Source: an uncultured Bryobacteraceae bacterium
GTDB taxonomy: Bacteria > Acidobacteriota > Terriglobia > Bryobacterales > Bryobacteraceae
Assembly: GCA_938003835.1 (NCBI GenBank)
Contig: CALKXJ010000002.1
Location: 295,634-359,633 of the forward strand
DNA: 64,000 nt
Reading direction: 5' to 3'
In this document: piece after piece, positions 50,362 to 59,333 of the stretch
Numbering within the stretch: position 1 is the first letter of the stretch
Layout of the letters: every line of letters begins with the position of its first letter
Position numbers and translations under genes: made by a program
The notes under the pieces: generated by a model
The model's input: the letters and a program-made list of their open reading frames with translations, nothing else
What the model was told of the DNA's origin: nothing
The model's database searches: none

Positions 50362-52338
50362 TCACGGCTCGTAAGGAATCCACACCTGCATGGGCGTCGG
50401 CCCGCGGTTGTGGAACGTGTAATAGGGGATCAACACCAGGTCCACTTTACGGGTGCGGCGCACTGCGGCCTGGTCTAACGGCTGATACAAGGGAAGCGAC
50501 GCGAGCGGAGGCTCGGCGGCGACGCCCGCATGACGGAGCACCGTGACACCACCCAAAAACTCCGGGCGGTGTTCTGAAGCGAAACCTTTCGAGGGCAGCG
50601 CGAGGGCGGCATCGAACAGCGACTCCAATCCCTTTTGGTCGAGACCCTCCATGGCATAGACGAGCGGCCCGCGCTCGACGGCGACGCGCCGGGTGTTCTC
50701 GCGCACGAGCGGGTTGGAGGCAACCAGGCGGGGCGTCATGTCGAAGCTCAGGCGCACCCGGTCACCGGAGCGCCACTCGCGCCGGATGGCGAAGTAGGTT
50801 CCCGGCTGCGGCTTGCCCGCGGCCGCCTGCCCGTTGACGCGCACCTCAGCCGAGCGCGCCCAGCCGGGGATGCGCAGGAACAGCGTGAAGGCGTGAGCGG
50901 CGGCCGGTTCGACAAGGATCTCCACGGTCCCTTCCCACGGGTAGCTGGTCTTCTGGGTCAGCCTGAGCGCCATGCCGTCCTGAAGCTTCCAGTCGAGGAC
51001 GTTGTTGTCGTAGAGGTGCACGTAGAGACCCTCGGAGGAGATCCCGTAGAAATAGCCCGGCAGCGAAGCGAGCACGCGCTGGAGATTGGGCGGGCAGCAG
51101 GTGGTGGTGTACCAGGGATTGCGGATCTTGTCCTCCGGGTTGCCGGTGAGCTCGAGCGGGTTGCGGTAGCAGTAAAGCGTCCCGTCGAGCGACATGCCAG
51201 AGTTGACGCCGTTGTAGAGCGCGCGCTCCATCACGTCGGCGAAGCGCGCCTCGCCGGTGGCCGCCAGCAGGCGCGCGTTCCAGAACATGTTGCCGATGGC
51301 GGCGCAGCTCTCGGTGTAGGCCAGGGCGTTCGGCAGCTCATAGGGCTCGCCGATGGCTTCGCCCTGCGCACGCGAGCCCACGCCGCCCGTGATGTACATC
51401 TTCGAGGAGACCAGGTCGCGCCAGAGCCGCTCGAGCGTTCTCCAGTAGGCTTCGTCGCCGGTCTCCATGTAGTAGTCGGTTGCGCCCGAGCAGGCGTACA
51501 TGGCGCGCACGGCGTGGCCCTCGAGCTTCGTGCGCTCGACGAACGGCTTGCCGCTGAACAGGTAGACGTAGTCGCGGGGCGTGAGCTTGAGGCGCTCGCC
51601 GTCGCCGCGAAGCAGGTAACCGGCCAGCTCCAGATGCCGCCGGTCGCCCGTCGTGCGATAGAGCTCCACCAGCGCCAGCTCGAGCTCGGGATGGCCGGTG
51701 AGCAGAGGTTGCTTGCCGTGGCCGCCGATCTCGATGAGGTATTCCACGAACCGGATGCCGCCGTCGAGCAGCCGGCGGTTGCCCGTGGCGCGCCAGTAGG
51801 CGATGGCGGCCTGAAGCAGGTGGCCCAGGCAGTAGAGTTCGTGCCCTCGCTGCTGCTCCTGGAAGCGGAGCGCCTTGCGCTCCTCGACGTAGTAGGTATT
51901 GAGGTAGCCGCTCGGCTCCTGCGCCGCCAGGATCTCGTCGGTAAGCTGATCGAACTGCGCCCGCAGCTCGGGCCGGTCCTCGGACTGGAGCACGAAGGCG
52001 ACCGCCTCCATCCATTTGTAAAGGTCCGAATCGGTGTACAGGGGGCCGCGCCGCGGCACCTGCTTGCGGCCCGAGAGGCGCCGGAAGTTGTCCACGATCC
52101 CGTTCTCCTCGAGCAGCTCGAGCAGCGTAGGGATGCTCCGCTCGACATTCACCTGGCGCCGCTTGTGCCAGAAGCCCTCCGTGATGCGGACGGCGCGCAC
52201 CGGGACGCTGCGGAGTTTCGCATGAGGCGAGCGCTCCAGATGGAGCACGCCCTGGGAGCGCCAGTCGCCGGGAAGCGCCTGCCCGGCGGCGAGCACAGGA
52301 GCAAGAAGGCATAGAAAAAGACCCGAAGTTCGCCGCAT
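50362..52338 (-). CDS. GH127 family beta-L-arabinofuranosidase-like exported protein
   Basis: Predicted hydrolase of beta-L-arabinofuranosyl links, as in hydroxyproline-linked plant glycans. A signal peptide (SGLFLCLLAPVLAAG) precedes an (alpha/alpha)6 barrel. In the HypBA1 type the nucleophile is a zinc-bound Cys; here NPWYTTTCCPPNLQR (about 391-405) supplies the Cys pair and YTESCAAIGNMFW (about 322-334) the Glu-x-Cys ligands. The length (658) is typical. The start ATG 52338 is only seven bases from a TACACT box, with no separate ribosome binding site. It leads an operon with the two nitroreductase-like genes. Confidence 0.88.
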   Translation of the reverse strand: MRRTSGLFLCLLAPVLAAGQALPGDWRSQGVLHLERSPHAKLRSVPVRAVRITEGFWHKRRQVNVERSIPTLLELLEENGIVDNFRRLSGRKQVPRRGPLYTDSDLYKWMEAVAFVLQSEDRPELRAQFDQLTDEILAAQEPSGYLNTYYVEERKALRFQEQQRGHELYCLGHLLQAAIAYWRATGNRRLLDGGIRFVEYLIEIGGHGKQPLLTGHPELELALVELYRTTGDRRHLELAGYLLRGDGERLKLTPRDYVYLFSGKPFVERTKLEGHAVRAMYACSGATDYYMETGDEAYWRTLERLWRDLVSSKMYITGGVGSRAQGEAIGEPYELPNALAYTESCAAIGNMFWNARLLAATGEARFADVMERALYNGVNSGMSLDGTLYCYRNPLELTGNPEDKIRNPWYTTTCCPPNLQRVLASLPGYFYGISSEGLYVHLYDNNVLDWKLQDGMALRLTQKTSYPWEGTVEILVEPAAAHAFTLFLRIPGWARSAEVRVNGQAAAGKPQPGTYFAIRREWRSGDRVRLSFDMTPRLVASNPLVRENTRRVAVERGPLVYAMEGLDQKGLESLFDAALALPSKGFASEHRPEFLGGVTVLRHAGVAAEPPLASLPLYQPLDQAAVRRTRKVDLVLIPYYTFHNRGPTPMQVWIPYEP

Positions 52339-52400
52339 CCTCCCAAGTGTATCTCTGTCGGCGCCGGCCGCGGGTGCGGTATACCTGGAGCGAGAACCCC

Positions 52401-52880
52401 ATGCGAGTTGCAACCTTATTGTGCCTGGCAACGATTCTGGCCGGCGCGGCCGCGGGCGCCGAGCTTGCGACGAAAAAGGCTCTGACGCTCGAGATCGCCC
52501 GCGGCATGGCGGCGGCGGGCGAAGAGTTCGCGCGCAAGAACGGCTGGAAGGTGGCGATCGCCATCGTCGACGAGGGCGGCTATCTGATCTACTTCCAAAG
52601 GATGGACGGCGCGCCGCTTTCGGCGGTCGATCTGGCCAATCGCAAGGCGCGCACGGCGGCGATCTTCGGGCGGCCGTCGAAGGCCTACAACGAGCGGATC
52701 CAGCAGGGTGAGACCGGGGTGGTGGCCATCCCGGGCGTGCTGCCGTTCGAGGGCGGCCTGCCGATCGTCCACGAGGGCCAGGTCCTCGGCGCGATCGGCG
52801 TGAGCGGCGTCACCTCGCAGCAGGACGGCATGGTGGCGCAGGCGGGCGTGGACGCCTTCGCGCGCATGGTCGGAAAATAG
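52401..52880 (+). CDS. GlcG/HbpS-family heme- or cofactor-binding exported protein
   Basis: A 159-residue exported protein: signal (LLCLATILAGAAAGA) then a GlcG/HbpS fold with TLEIARGMAAAGEEFARKNGWKVAIAIVDEGGYLIYFQRMDGA (key blocks AIVDEGG and FxRMDGA, about 45-85), RKARTAAIFGRPS and the conserved GGLPIVHEGQVLGAIGVSGVTSQQD (about 118-142). HbpS-type members bind heme; GlcG homologues are linked to glycolate and polyol operons. ATG 52401 is the signal peptide start. It lies divergent to GH127 and converges on tdh. Confidence 0.83.
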   Translation: MRVATLLCLATILAGAAAGAELATKKALTLEIARGMAAAGEEFARKNGWKVAIAIVDEGGYLIYFQRMDGAPLSAVDLANRKARTAAIFGRPSKAYNERIQQGETGVVAIPGVLPFEGGLPIVHEGQVLGAIGVSGVTSQQDGMVAQAGVDAFARMVGK

Positions 52881-52882
52881 GC

Positions 52883-53911
52883 TCAGTCCCGCCAGTGCAG
52901 GATCACCTTGCCGGCGTTGCCTGAGAGCATCACCTCGAAGGCCTTTTCGTATTCGGTGAAGTGGAAGCGGTGGGTGATCACCGGGCTGATGTCGAGCCCG
53001 CCCTGGATCATCACCGTCATCTTGTACCAGGTCTCGTACATCTCGCGGCCGTAGATGCCCTTGATGGTGAGCATGTTGAAGATGACGGTGTGCCAGTCGA
53101 TGGCGATGTCGTTCTCGGGGATGCCGAGCAGGGCGATGCGGCCGCCGTGGCACATGTTGGCGAGCATGTCGCGGAAGGCCGAAGGACTGCCCGACATCTC
53201 CAGGCCGACGTCGAAGCCCTCCTTCATGCCGAGCTCGCGCTGCACCTCGGCGATCGATTCCGTGCGCACGTCCAGCGCGCGGGTGACCTTCATCCGCCGC
53301 GCCAGCTCCAGCCGGTAGGGGTTCACGTCGGTGATGACGACATAGCGCGCCCCGGCGTGCCGCACCACCGCGGCGGCCATCAGGCCGATCGGCCCGGCGC
53401 CGGTGATGAGCACATCCTCGCCCAGCACGGGGAACGACAGGGCGCTGTGCACGGCGTTGCCGAACGGGTCGAAGATTGCCGCGATATCCATCGGCACGGC
53501 CGGATCGTGGTGCCAGATGTTGGTCATCGGCAGGGCGATGTACTCGGCAAACGCGCCGGTCCGGTTGACGCCGATGCCGAGCGTCTTGGCGCACAGGTGG
53601 CGCCGGCCGGCCAGGCAGTTCCGGCAGCGGCCGCACACCAGATGCCCTTCACCGCTGACGATGTCGCCGACGTAAAAATCCGAGACGTTGGAGCCGATGG
53701 CGACGATCTCGCCGACGAACTCGTGGCCGATGACCATCGGCACCGGGATGGTCTTGCGGGCCCACTCGTCCCACTTCCAGATGTGCAGATCGGTGCCGCA
53801 GATCGAGGTACGGTCGACGCGGATCAGCACGTCGTTGATGCCGATGGTGGGCTCGGGCACCTCTTCCAGCCACAGGCCCGGCTCGGCCTTGCTTTTTCTG
53901 AGGGCTTTCAT
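52883..53911 (-). CDS. tdh: L-threonine 3-dehydrogenase
   Basis: Zinc-containing medium-chain dehydrogenase oxidising threonine to 2-amino-3-ketobutyrate. The 342 residues (E. coli 341) show the catalytic zinc Cys in [15 protein letters not shown] (about 37-51), GHEFVGE (about 63), structural zinc Cys in [15 protein letters not shown] (about 93-107), and the NAD loop [12 protein letters not shown] (about 167). The DLHIW-WDEWA block is characteristic of Tdh. No kbl follows here. A TAGGAT box about 13 bases before the ATG may be its -10. The gene lies between GlcG and priA, and only 43 bases after priA. Confidence 0.92.
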   Translation of the reverse strand: MKALRKSKAEPGLWLEEVPEPTIGINDVLIRVDRTSICGTDLHIWKWDEWARKTIPVPMVIGHEFVGEIVAIGSNVSDFYVGDIVSGEGHLVCGRCRNCLAGRRHLCAKTLGIGVNRTGAFAEYIALPMTNIWHHDPAVPMDIAAIFDPFGNAVHSALSFPVLGEDVLITGAGPIGLMAAAVVRHAGARYVVITDVNPYRLELARRMKVTRALDVRTESIAEVQRELGMKEGFDVGLEMSGSPSAFRDMLANMCHGGRIALLGIPENDIAIDWHTVIFNMLTIKGIYGREMYETWYKMTVMIQGGLDISPVITHRFHFTEYEKAFEVMLSGNAGKVILHWRD

Positions 53912-53954
53912 GGGGTAAATCCCTATCCTAGCTTGGATGGGCCGCCCGGTGCGG

Positions 53955-56417
53955 TCAGAGCAGGCTGATCGGGTCGACGTCGATGACCAGCGCCGTGGGG
54001 CTCCAATCCTGGCGGCGCGCCCAGTCCCGGAGCGCCTCGAGCGCCGGGCGCAGCACCCTGCGGCTGGCCGCCTTGATCAGCGTCTGGTAGCGGTATTCGC
54101 GCTTCAGCCGCGGCACGGGCGCCTCGGCCGGGCCGAGCACCTTGAGCTCAGGCGGCGCGGGGTTGAGCCGTTCCGCCAGCTCCGCGGCCATTCGCCAGGC
54201 CTTCTGCTGGTCCGGCGAGCGCACCAGCACGTTGGCCAGGGCGCTGAACGGAGGGTAGCGCATGGCGCGGCGGAACTCGAGCTCCTTCCGGTAGAAGCCC
54301 TCGTAGTCCTGTGCGGCGGCGTAGCGGATGGCGTAGTGGTCGGGGTTGATGGTCTGAATGAGAACCTGGCCCGGACGGTCACCGCGGCCGGCCCGGCCGG
54401 CAGCCTGTGCGAGCAGTTGGAAGGTCCGCTCCGCAGCGCGGAAATCGGGCATGCCCAGGCCGACGTCGGCCGAGACGACGCCCACCAGCGTGACGTTCGG
54501 AATGTCGTGGCCCTTGGCGATCATCTGCGTGCCCACGAGCACGTCGTAGTCGTGCGCCCGGAAGCCGTACAGGATCGATTCATAGTGCCGCTTGCTGGTC
54601 ACCGTATCGCGGTCCATCCGCGCCACCCGCGCCGCGGGGAAGTGGCGGCGGATCTCCTCCTCGACGCGCTCGGAGCCCTGCCCGAGAAAGTAAATGTATT
54701 CGGACTTGCAGTGAGGGCAGCGCTCGGGAACCGGCTCGGCATAGCCGCAGTAGTGGCACAGCATGCGCCGGTCGCGACGGTGATAGGTGAGCGTGACCGC
54801 GCAGTTGCGGCACTGGATCCGCTCGCCGCAGGCGCGGCAGGCGGCGAAGGCGGAGAAGCCCCGGCGGTTGAGCAGCAGCATGATCTGTTCGCCCGAGGCC
54901 AGCCGCTCGGAGATCGCCTCCACCAGCCGGCGGGAGAAGGTCGCCTGGCGGCGGGTTTCAAGAAACTCCTGGCGCATGTCGATGAGCTCGACCGAGGCGA
55001 GCGGGCGGCTCTCGATCCGTTCGGGAAGCTCGAGCAGCGCGTAGCGGCCGCGCTCGGCGTTGTAGCGGCTCTCCATGCTGGGCGTGGCCGAACCCAGTAC
55101 GACGCAGGCGTCAAGGCGCTGAGCGCGCACCACCGCCACGTCGCGCCCGTTGTAGCGCGGCGTCTCCTCCTGTTTGTAGCTGGAGTCGTGCTCCTCGTCG
55201 ACAACGATCAGGCCGAGGTTGCGCACCGGAGCAAAGACCGCCGAGCGCGTGCCGATGACGACGTCGGCCCCGCCCGACCGGATGCGCCGCCACTGCTCGG
55301 CGCGCTCGCGCTCGCCGAAAGCCGAGTGCAGGATCGCCACCCGGTCGCCGAAGCGGTGGTGGAACTGCCCGGCCACCGCGGGCGTCAGGGCGATCTCGGG
55401 CACGAGCAGCAAGGCGCCGCGGCCGCGGGCGCGGGCCGCTTCGATCGCCCGCAGGTAAACCTCGGTCTTGCCCGACCCGGTGACGCCGAACAGCAGGAAG
55501 CTCGAGAAGCGGCTGGAGGCGACCGCCTGCTCGATGGCCTCGAGCGCCCGTTGCTGCGCCGGATTGAGCACGGGAGGCGGCGGGGGCGCGGCATGCTGAA
55601 TGACGCGCGGCTCCGACCGCAGGGTGACGATGCCTTTTCGGGCCAGCGCCCGCGCCGCCCGGCTCGCGGCGGCAATCCGGCCATCGAGTTCCGCCAGGTT
55701 GTGCGAGCCCGGATGCAGCTCCAGATAAGCGAGCAGTTCCCGTTCGGCCTTGGCCAGCTTCAGCCCTTCGCCCGGCCGGCCGGCGAACTCCACGCGCAGG
55801 CGCGCCGCCGGCGCCCGCAGGGGATCCCGCTCGGCGTGCACCTCCTCGACTTCGACCCAGCCTTTCTTGAGCAACGCGCGCAGAGCGGCAGCCGCGCGGG
55901 GAACCTTGGCCTTGAGGCGAGCCTCGCTGAGCGGCCGGCCCTCAAGCAGTCGGAGAACCTCGACAGCGGCCTCGCCGCCCGCATCGCCGAGCAGCATCTG
56001 GCGCGCCACGTCGCGGCCGGCATCGGTGAGCGAATAGACCTTGCCCCGCCGGAGCTCCCCCGAAAGCGGCGCCATCGCCCGCAAGACTTCGCCGAGCGGC
56101 GCGGCGTAATAGTCGGCCACCCAGCGGGCGAGCGCCAGCAGCTCCTCATCGAAGACCGGCTCCTCGTCGAGCAGCCTGCCCGCCTCACGTACCTCGACCT
56201 CCGGCGGCGAGTCGTGGCAGGCGAGCACGACCCCGGCAAGCGTCCGCCGGCCAAACGGCACCAGCAGCCGACAGCCGGGCCGGACGCGGTGGCGCAGCGT
56301 CAGCGGCAGGCGGTAGGTGAAGGGCTGATCGAGGGGCACCGGAAGGCTGACGTCACAGTATTCGCACCCTTTTCCTTGTCCCGGAGTAACACCTGCGCCT
56401 GAATTGCCGTCTTGCAC
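53955..56417 (-). CDS. priA: Primosomal protein N' (replication restart helicase)
   Basis: Superfamily 2 helicase that restarts stalled replication forks. The 820 residues include a 3'-DNA-binding domain with [15 protein letters not shown], Walker [16 protein letters not shown] (about 306-320), the DEEH box in [13 protein letters not shown] (about 400), the zinc cysteines [13 protein letters not shown] and [17 protein letters not shown] (about 520-570) and HARxVxRMDRD-type helicase motifs. The GTG at 56417 is the only start that retains the first strand; an in-frame GTG further in (56339) would cut it. It starts just 17 bases from the oppositely oriented small exported protein, which is unusually close. 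tdh follows in the same direction. Confidence 0.9.
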   Translation of the reverse strand: MQDGNSGAGVTPGQGKGCEYCDVSLPVPLDQPFTYRLPLTLRHRVRPGCRLLVPFGRRTLAGVVLACHDSPPEVEVREAGRLLDEEPVFDEELLALARWVADYYAAPLGEVLRAMAPLSGELRRGKVYSLTDAGRDVARQMLLGDAGGEAAVEVLRLLEGRPLSEARLKAKVPRAAAALRALLKKGWVEVEEVHAERDPLRAPAARLRVEFAGRPGEGLKLAKAERELLAYLELHPGSHNLAELDGRIAAASRAARALARKGIVTLRSEPRVIQHAAPPPPPVLNPAQQRALEAIEQAVASSRFSSFLLFGVTGSGKTEVYLRAIEAARARGRGALLLVPEIALTPAVAGQFHHRFGDRVAILHSAFGERERAEQWRRIRSGGADVVIGTRSAVFAPVRNLGLIVVDEEHDSSYKQEETPRYNGRDVAVVRAQRLDACVVLGSATPSMESRYNAERGRYALLELPERIESRPLASVELIDMRQEFLETRRQATFSRRLVEAISERLASGEQIMLLLNRRGFSAFAACRACGERIQCRNCAVTLTYHRRDRRMLCHYCGYAEPVPERCPHCKSEYIYFLGQGSERVEEEIRRHFPAARVARMDRDTVTSKRHYESILYGFRAHDYDVLVGTQMIAKGHDIPNVTLVGVVSADVGLGMPDFRAAERTFQLLAQAAGRAGRGDRPGQVLIQTINPDHYAIRYAAAQDYEGFYRKELEFRRAMRYPPFSALANVLVRSPDQQKAWRMAAELAERLNPAPPELKVLGPAEAPVPRLKREYRYQTLIKAASRRVLRPALEALRDWARRQDWSPTALVIDVDPISLL

Positions 56418-56434
56418 AGTGACGAGGAGACCGT

Positions 56435-56833
56435 ATGTACCAAGCTATCGCAATCGTCGCTCTCGCCGTGTTTCTGGCGGCGCCGCCGGCGGCCGTAGCC
56501 GCCCCGATCGACGGCAAGTGGGTGGCCAGCATGACGATGCCAGGCCCGGGCGGGGCCGAGCGCACACTCGAGTTCACCTTCGATCTGAAAAGCGAGGGTG
56601 ACCGCCTGACCGGAACGGTAACCATGTCCGGTCCGCGGGGCGAGCGCACCTTCGAGATCATGGACGGCAAGCTCGAGGGCAACAAGTTCTCCTTCGCCAC
56701 GATGCAGCGGTGGCGCGAGGGCGCCCAGGTGAAGATGCTCTGGCAGGGCACCGTCGAGGGTGACGAGCTCCGGGGCGAGCAGCGCCGCGAGGGCGGCGAG
56801 CGCAGCTTCCCGTTCACCGCCAAGCGCCAGTAA
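56435..56833 (+). CDS. Small secreted protein, lipocalin-like beta barrel
   Basis: A 132-residue exported protein of unknown function. The signal peptide (IAIVALAVFLAAPPAAVAA) is followed by one domain: DGKWVASMTMPGPGGAERTLEFTFDLKSEGDRLTGTVTM (key pattern LEFTFDLKxxGDxLTGTVTMxGPRGE, about 26-70), then DGKLEGNKFSFA and GTVEGDELRG. The alternating hydrophobic pattern and GTV-x-G-D-E-L blocks suggest an eight-stranded barrel like the family found in many Acidobacteriota. It diverges from priA and converges on xylB. The function is unknown. Confidence 0.7.
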   Translation: MYQAIAIVALAVFLAAPPAAVAAPIDGKWVASMTMPGPGGAERTLEFTFDLKSEGDRLTGTVTMSGPRGERTFEIMDGKLEGNKFSFATMQRWREGAQVKMLWQGTVEGDELRGEQRREGGERSFPFTAKRQ

Positions 56834-56853
56834 GGCGCCCTGGGCGCGCCGAT

Positions 56854-58350
56854 TCAACTGAGACTGGCAATCAGGCCGTAAAGCGGCCGCAAAGAGGGAT
56901 AGAGCGCCTTGTAGACTTCGTAGCCCCGCGCGTAGATCTGCATTTCGTGCGAGCGGGGCGCCACCGCCTCCACCTCGCGGATGACCGCGCGGCAAACCTC
57001 GGGCACCGACGAGTAGGCGCCGGTTCCGACCATCGCCAGCAGCGCGGCGCCATAGGCGGAGCCCTCCTGCGTCTCGAGTGCGGCGACGCGCTTGCCGAAG
57101 ACGTCGGCCAGCACCTGCCGCCAGAACGGGCTCTGGCCGCCGCCGCCCGAGGCGCGCACGGACTCGACCGGCACGCCCATGCCTTCCAGGATCTCCAGAC
57201 AATCTTTCTGGCTGTAAGAAACCCCCTCGATCAGGGCCCGGATCAGGTCGGCGCGGGTGTGCTTGGCGGTGATGCCGATCCAGCCGCCGCGGGCGCTCGC
57301 GTCCAAATGCGGCGTCCGCTCTCCCATCAGATAAGGCAGCCAGAACAGCCCGTGCGCCCCGGGGGCGGCCTGCGCCGCCTCGGCGGTGAGCGCGTCGTAG
57401 CTGGCGCCGGGCGCGAGCTGGTTGCGGAACCACTGCAAACTCAGGCCGGCGCCCTGCGTGACGCCCATGACGTGCCACTTGCCCTTGACGGCGTGACAGA
57501 AGGTGTGGACGCGGCCTTGCGGATCGTAGGTGGCCCGCTCGAGATGCGCGAAGACGACGCCCGAGGTGCCGAGCGTGCAGGAGACGACACCCTCCTCGAC
57601 AATGCCGTTGCCGACGGCGCTGGCCGCCTGGTCGCCGGCGCCGCCGACGACGGGCGTGCCCGGCTCGAGCCCCGTCGCCTCCGCGGCGGCCTCAGTCACC
57701 GTGCCGGTCACTTCGCTCGATTCGACGACATGCGGCAGAATCGACGGATCGAGCTTCAGGCGGCTCACCATGGCGTGAGACCAGCGCCGGGTGATGACGT
57801 CGAACAGGGCGGTGCCGGAGGCGTCAGAGACGTCGCTGGCGAACTCGCCGGTCAGCCGGTAGCGGATGTAATCCTTGGGCAGCAGCACCTTGCGCAGGCG
57901 CGCGTACGAGGCCGGATCGTTGTCGCGCACCCAGAGCAGCTTGGGCAGCGTGAAGCCCGTGAGCACCGGGTTGGCGATGTAGGCCATGACGTTGTCCTTG
58001 CCGACCGTGCGGTTGATCCAGTCCACCTGCGGCTGGCTGCGCTGATCGCACCAGATCAGCGCGGGCCGGATCACTTCGCCGGCTTCATCGAGCATCACCA
58101 GGCCGTGCATCTGACCGGTGAGACCGACGCCGCGAACGTCCTTGCCGGTGGCGCCGGCCTCAGCCAGCACGCCGCGGATGGCCGCCTGCGCCGCCTCCCA
58201 CCAGTTCTGAGGCCGCTGCTCGGCCCACAGCGGCCGCTCCATTTTCATCTCCTCATGCGGGGCAGTGAAACCAAAGCGCACCTTGCCGGCTTCGTCCACC
58301 AGCAGCGCCCGGGTGCCTCCCGTCCCTGTGTCCAATCCTAACCAGTACAT
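56854..58350 (-). CDS. xylB: Xylulokinase
   Basis: Phosphorylates D-xylulose to xylulose 5-phosphate, feeding rpe and the pentose phosphate pathway. The 498-residue FGGY kinase has GLDTGTGGTRALLVD (about 4-18), the substrate block LTGQMHGLV (about 78), RYRLTGEFASDVSDASGTALFD (key residues D-V-S-D-A-S-G, about 157-170), the catalytic Asp in GGAGDQAASAVG (about 240) and the FGGY C-terminal ASGGGGQSPFW (about 408). GAGG lies 11 bases before the ATG. glk is only 28 bases upstream, so the two form a sugar kinase operon. No xylA is in this window. Confidence 0.93.
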   Translation of the reverse strand: MYWLGLDTGTGGTRALLVDEAGKVRFGFTAPHEEMKMERPLWAEQRPQNWWEAAQAAIRGVLAEAGATGKDVRGVGLTGQMHGLVMLDEAGEVIRPALIWCDQRSQPQVDWINRTVGKDNVMAYIANPVLTGFTLPKLLWVRDNDPASYARLRKVLLPKDYIRYRLTGEFASDVSDASGTALFDVITRRWSHAMVSRLKLDPSILPHVVESSEVTGTVTEAAAEATGLEPGTPVVGGAGDQAASAVGNGIVEEGVVSCTLGTSGVVFAHLERATYDPQGRVHTFCHAVKGKWHVMGVTQGAGLSLQWFRNQLAPGASYDALTAEAAQAAPGAHGLFWLPYLMGERTPHLDASARGGWIGITAKHTRADLIRALIEGVSYSQKDCLEILEGMGVPVESVRASGGGGQSPFWRQVLADVFGKRVAALETQEGSAYGAALLAMVGTGAYSSVPEVCRAVIREVEAVAPRSHEMQIYARGYEVYKALYPSLRPLYGLIASLS

Positions 58351-58378
58351 GGAATCGAACCTCGCCTGCCAAGCAATC

Positions 58379-59299
58379 TTACGATTTCAGGAGCTGAAAC
58401 GGCAGATAGGCGGCTCCGTACAGGCCCGCTTCATTGCCCAGGATCGCGCGCTCGACCCGCGTTTTGGTATGACGCCAGGTGAAGGAACGCGTCTCGATCT
58501 CGGCGAACATCGCCGGGGCGAAATAGTCCCAGGCGGGCAGCAGGCCGCCGCTCAGAAGATACAGGGGGAAGTTGAAGATGTTGATCAGCGCGGCGAGCGC
58601 CTGGCCCAGAGCCGCTCCCATGCGGGCGAAGGCGGCGCGCGCCAGCGGCTCGCCCTTCTCGGCCAGCTCGAAGACGTCCTTGGCGGAGAGGCCCTCACCC
58701 AGGCCCATCAGGTAAGCCATGGCCTCGACCGCAGTGGCCGAGGCGTGCTTTTCCAGGCACCCGTGGTTGCCGCAGCCGCAGGGGTTGCCGTTCGGCACGA
58801 TCGTGATGTGGCCGATCTCGCCCGCCATGCCGACAAAGCCGTGCAGGACGCGGCCGCCACAAATGATGCCGCCGCCAATGCCGGTGCCGAGCGTCAGCAG
58901 AACCAGATCCTCGACGTCCCGGCCCGCGCCCATCCACTTTTCGCCGAGCGCGGCGGCGTTGGCGTCGTTCTCGAGAATCACGGCCGAACCCAGGCGCCGG
59001 CCGATCTCGTCGCGCACAGGCACGCCCTCGAGCTCGGGCAGGTTGTTCGAGCCGACGATGACGCCCTCGGCCATGCGGATGAAGCCGGGCACGCCGATGC
59101 CGACGCCGGCCAGCTCTTGGCCCTCGAGCCGCTCGCGCAGCTCGAGGATGCGACCGGCGATGTCGTCCAGCACGGCGTCGCGCCCGCCGCTCAGATCGGT
59201 CTTGCCGGAGATCTTCTCGAGAATCTCCCCGCTCTCGGAGATGGCGGCGGCGCGCAGGTTCGTGCCGCCAAGATCGACACCGATCGAGTAACGCACCAT
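58379..59299 (-). CDS. glk: ROK-family glucokinase
   Basis: ATP-dependent hexokinase of the ROK family, 306 residues. The phosphate loop reads GVDLGGTNLRAAAI (about 7-20), catalytic ENDANAAALGE (Asp about 110) is intact, the sugar-site block GMAGEIGHITI precedes the complete zinc motif CGCGNHGCLEKHAS (about 170-183). A close TATCAT with TG upstream is at 59309-59314, and no Shine-Dalgarno sequence is seen, so translation may start on a leaderless mRNA. It heads an operon with xylB. The kinase-active ROK here contrasts with the regulator-type ROK at 48 kb. Confidence 0.92.
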   Translation of the reverse strand: MVRYSIGVDLGGTNLRAAAISESGEILEKISGKTDLSGGRDAVLDDIAGRILELRERLEGQELAGVGIGVPGFIRMAEGVIVGSNNLPELEGVPVRDEIGRRLGSAVILENDANAAALGEKWMGAGRDVEDLVLLTLGTGIGGGIICGGRVLHGFVGMAGEIGHITIVPNGNPCGCGNHGCLEKHASATAVEAMAYLMGLGEGLSAKDVFELAEKGEPLARAAFARMGAALGQALAALINIFNFPLYLLSGGLLPAWDYFAPAMFAEIETRSFTWRHTKTRVERAILGNEAGLYGAAYLPFQLLKS

Positions 59300-59308
59300 G
59301 AAGCCGAA

Positions 59309-59314
59309 ATGATA
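59309..59314 (-). promoter_or_regulatory. Extended -10 promoter of the glk-xylB operon
   Basis: On the minus strand TG-A-TATCAT ends nine bases before the glk ATG. No -35 is obvious. Confidence 0.45.
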
Positions 59315-59333
59315 TCAAAAGGGCCCAACGAGC

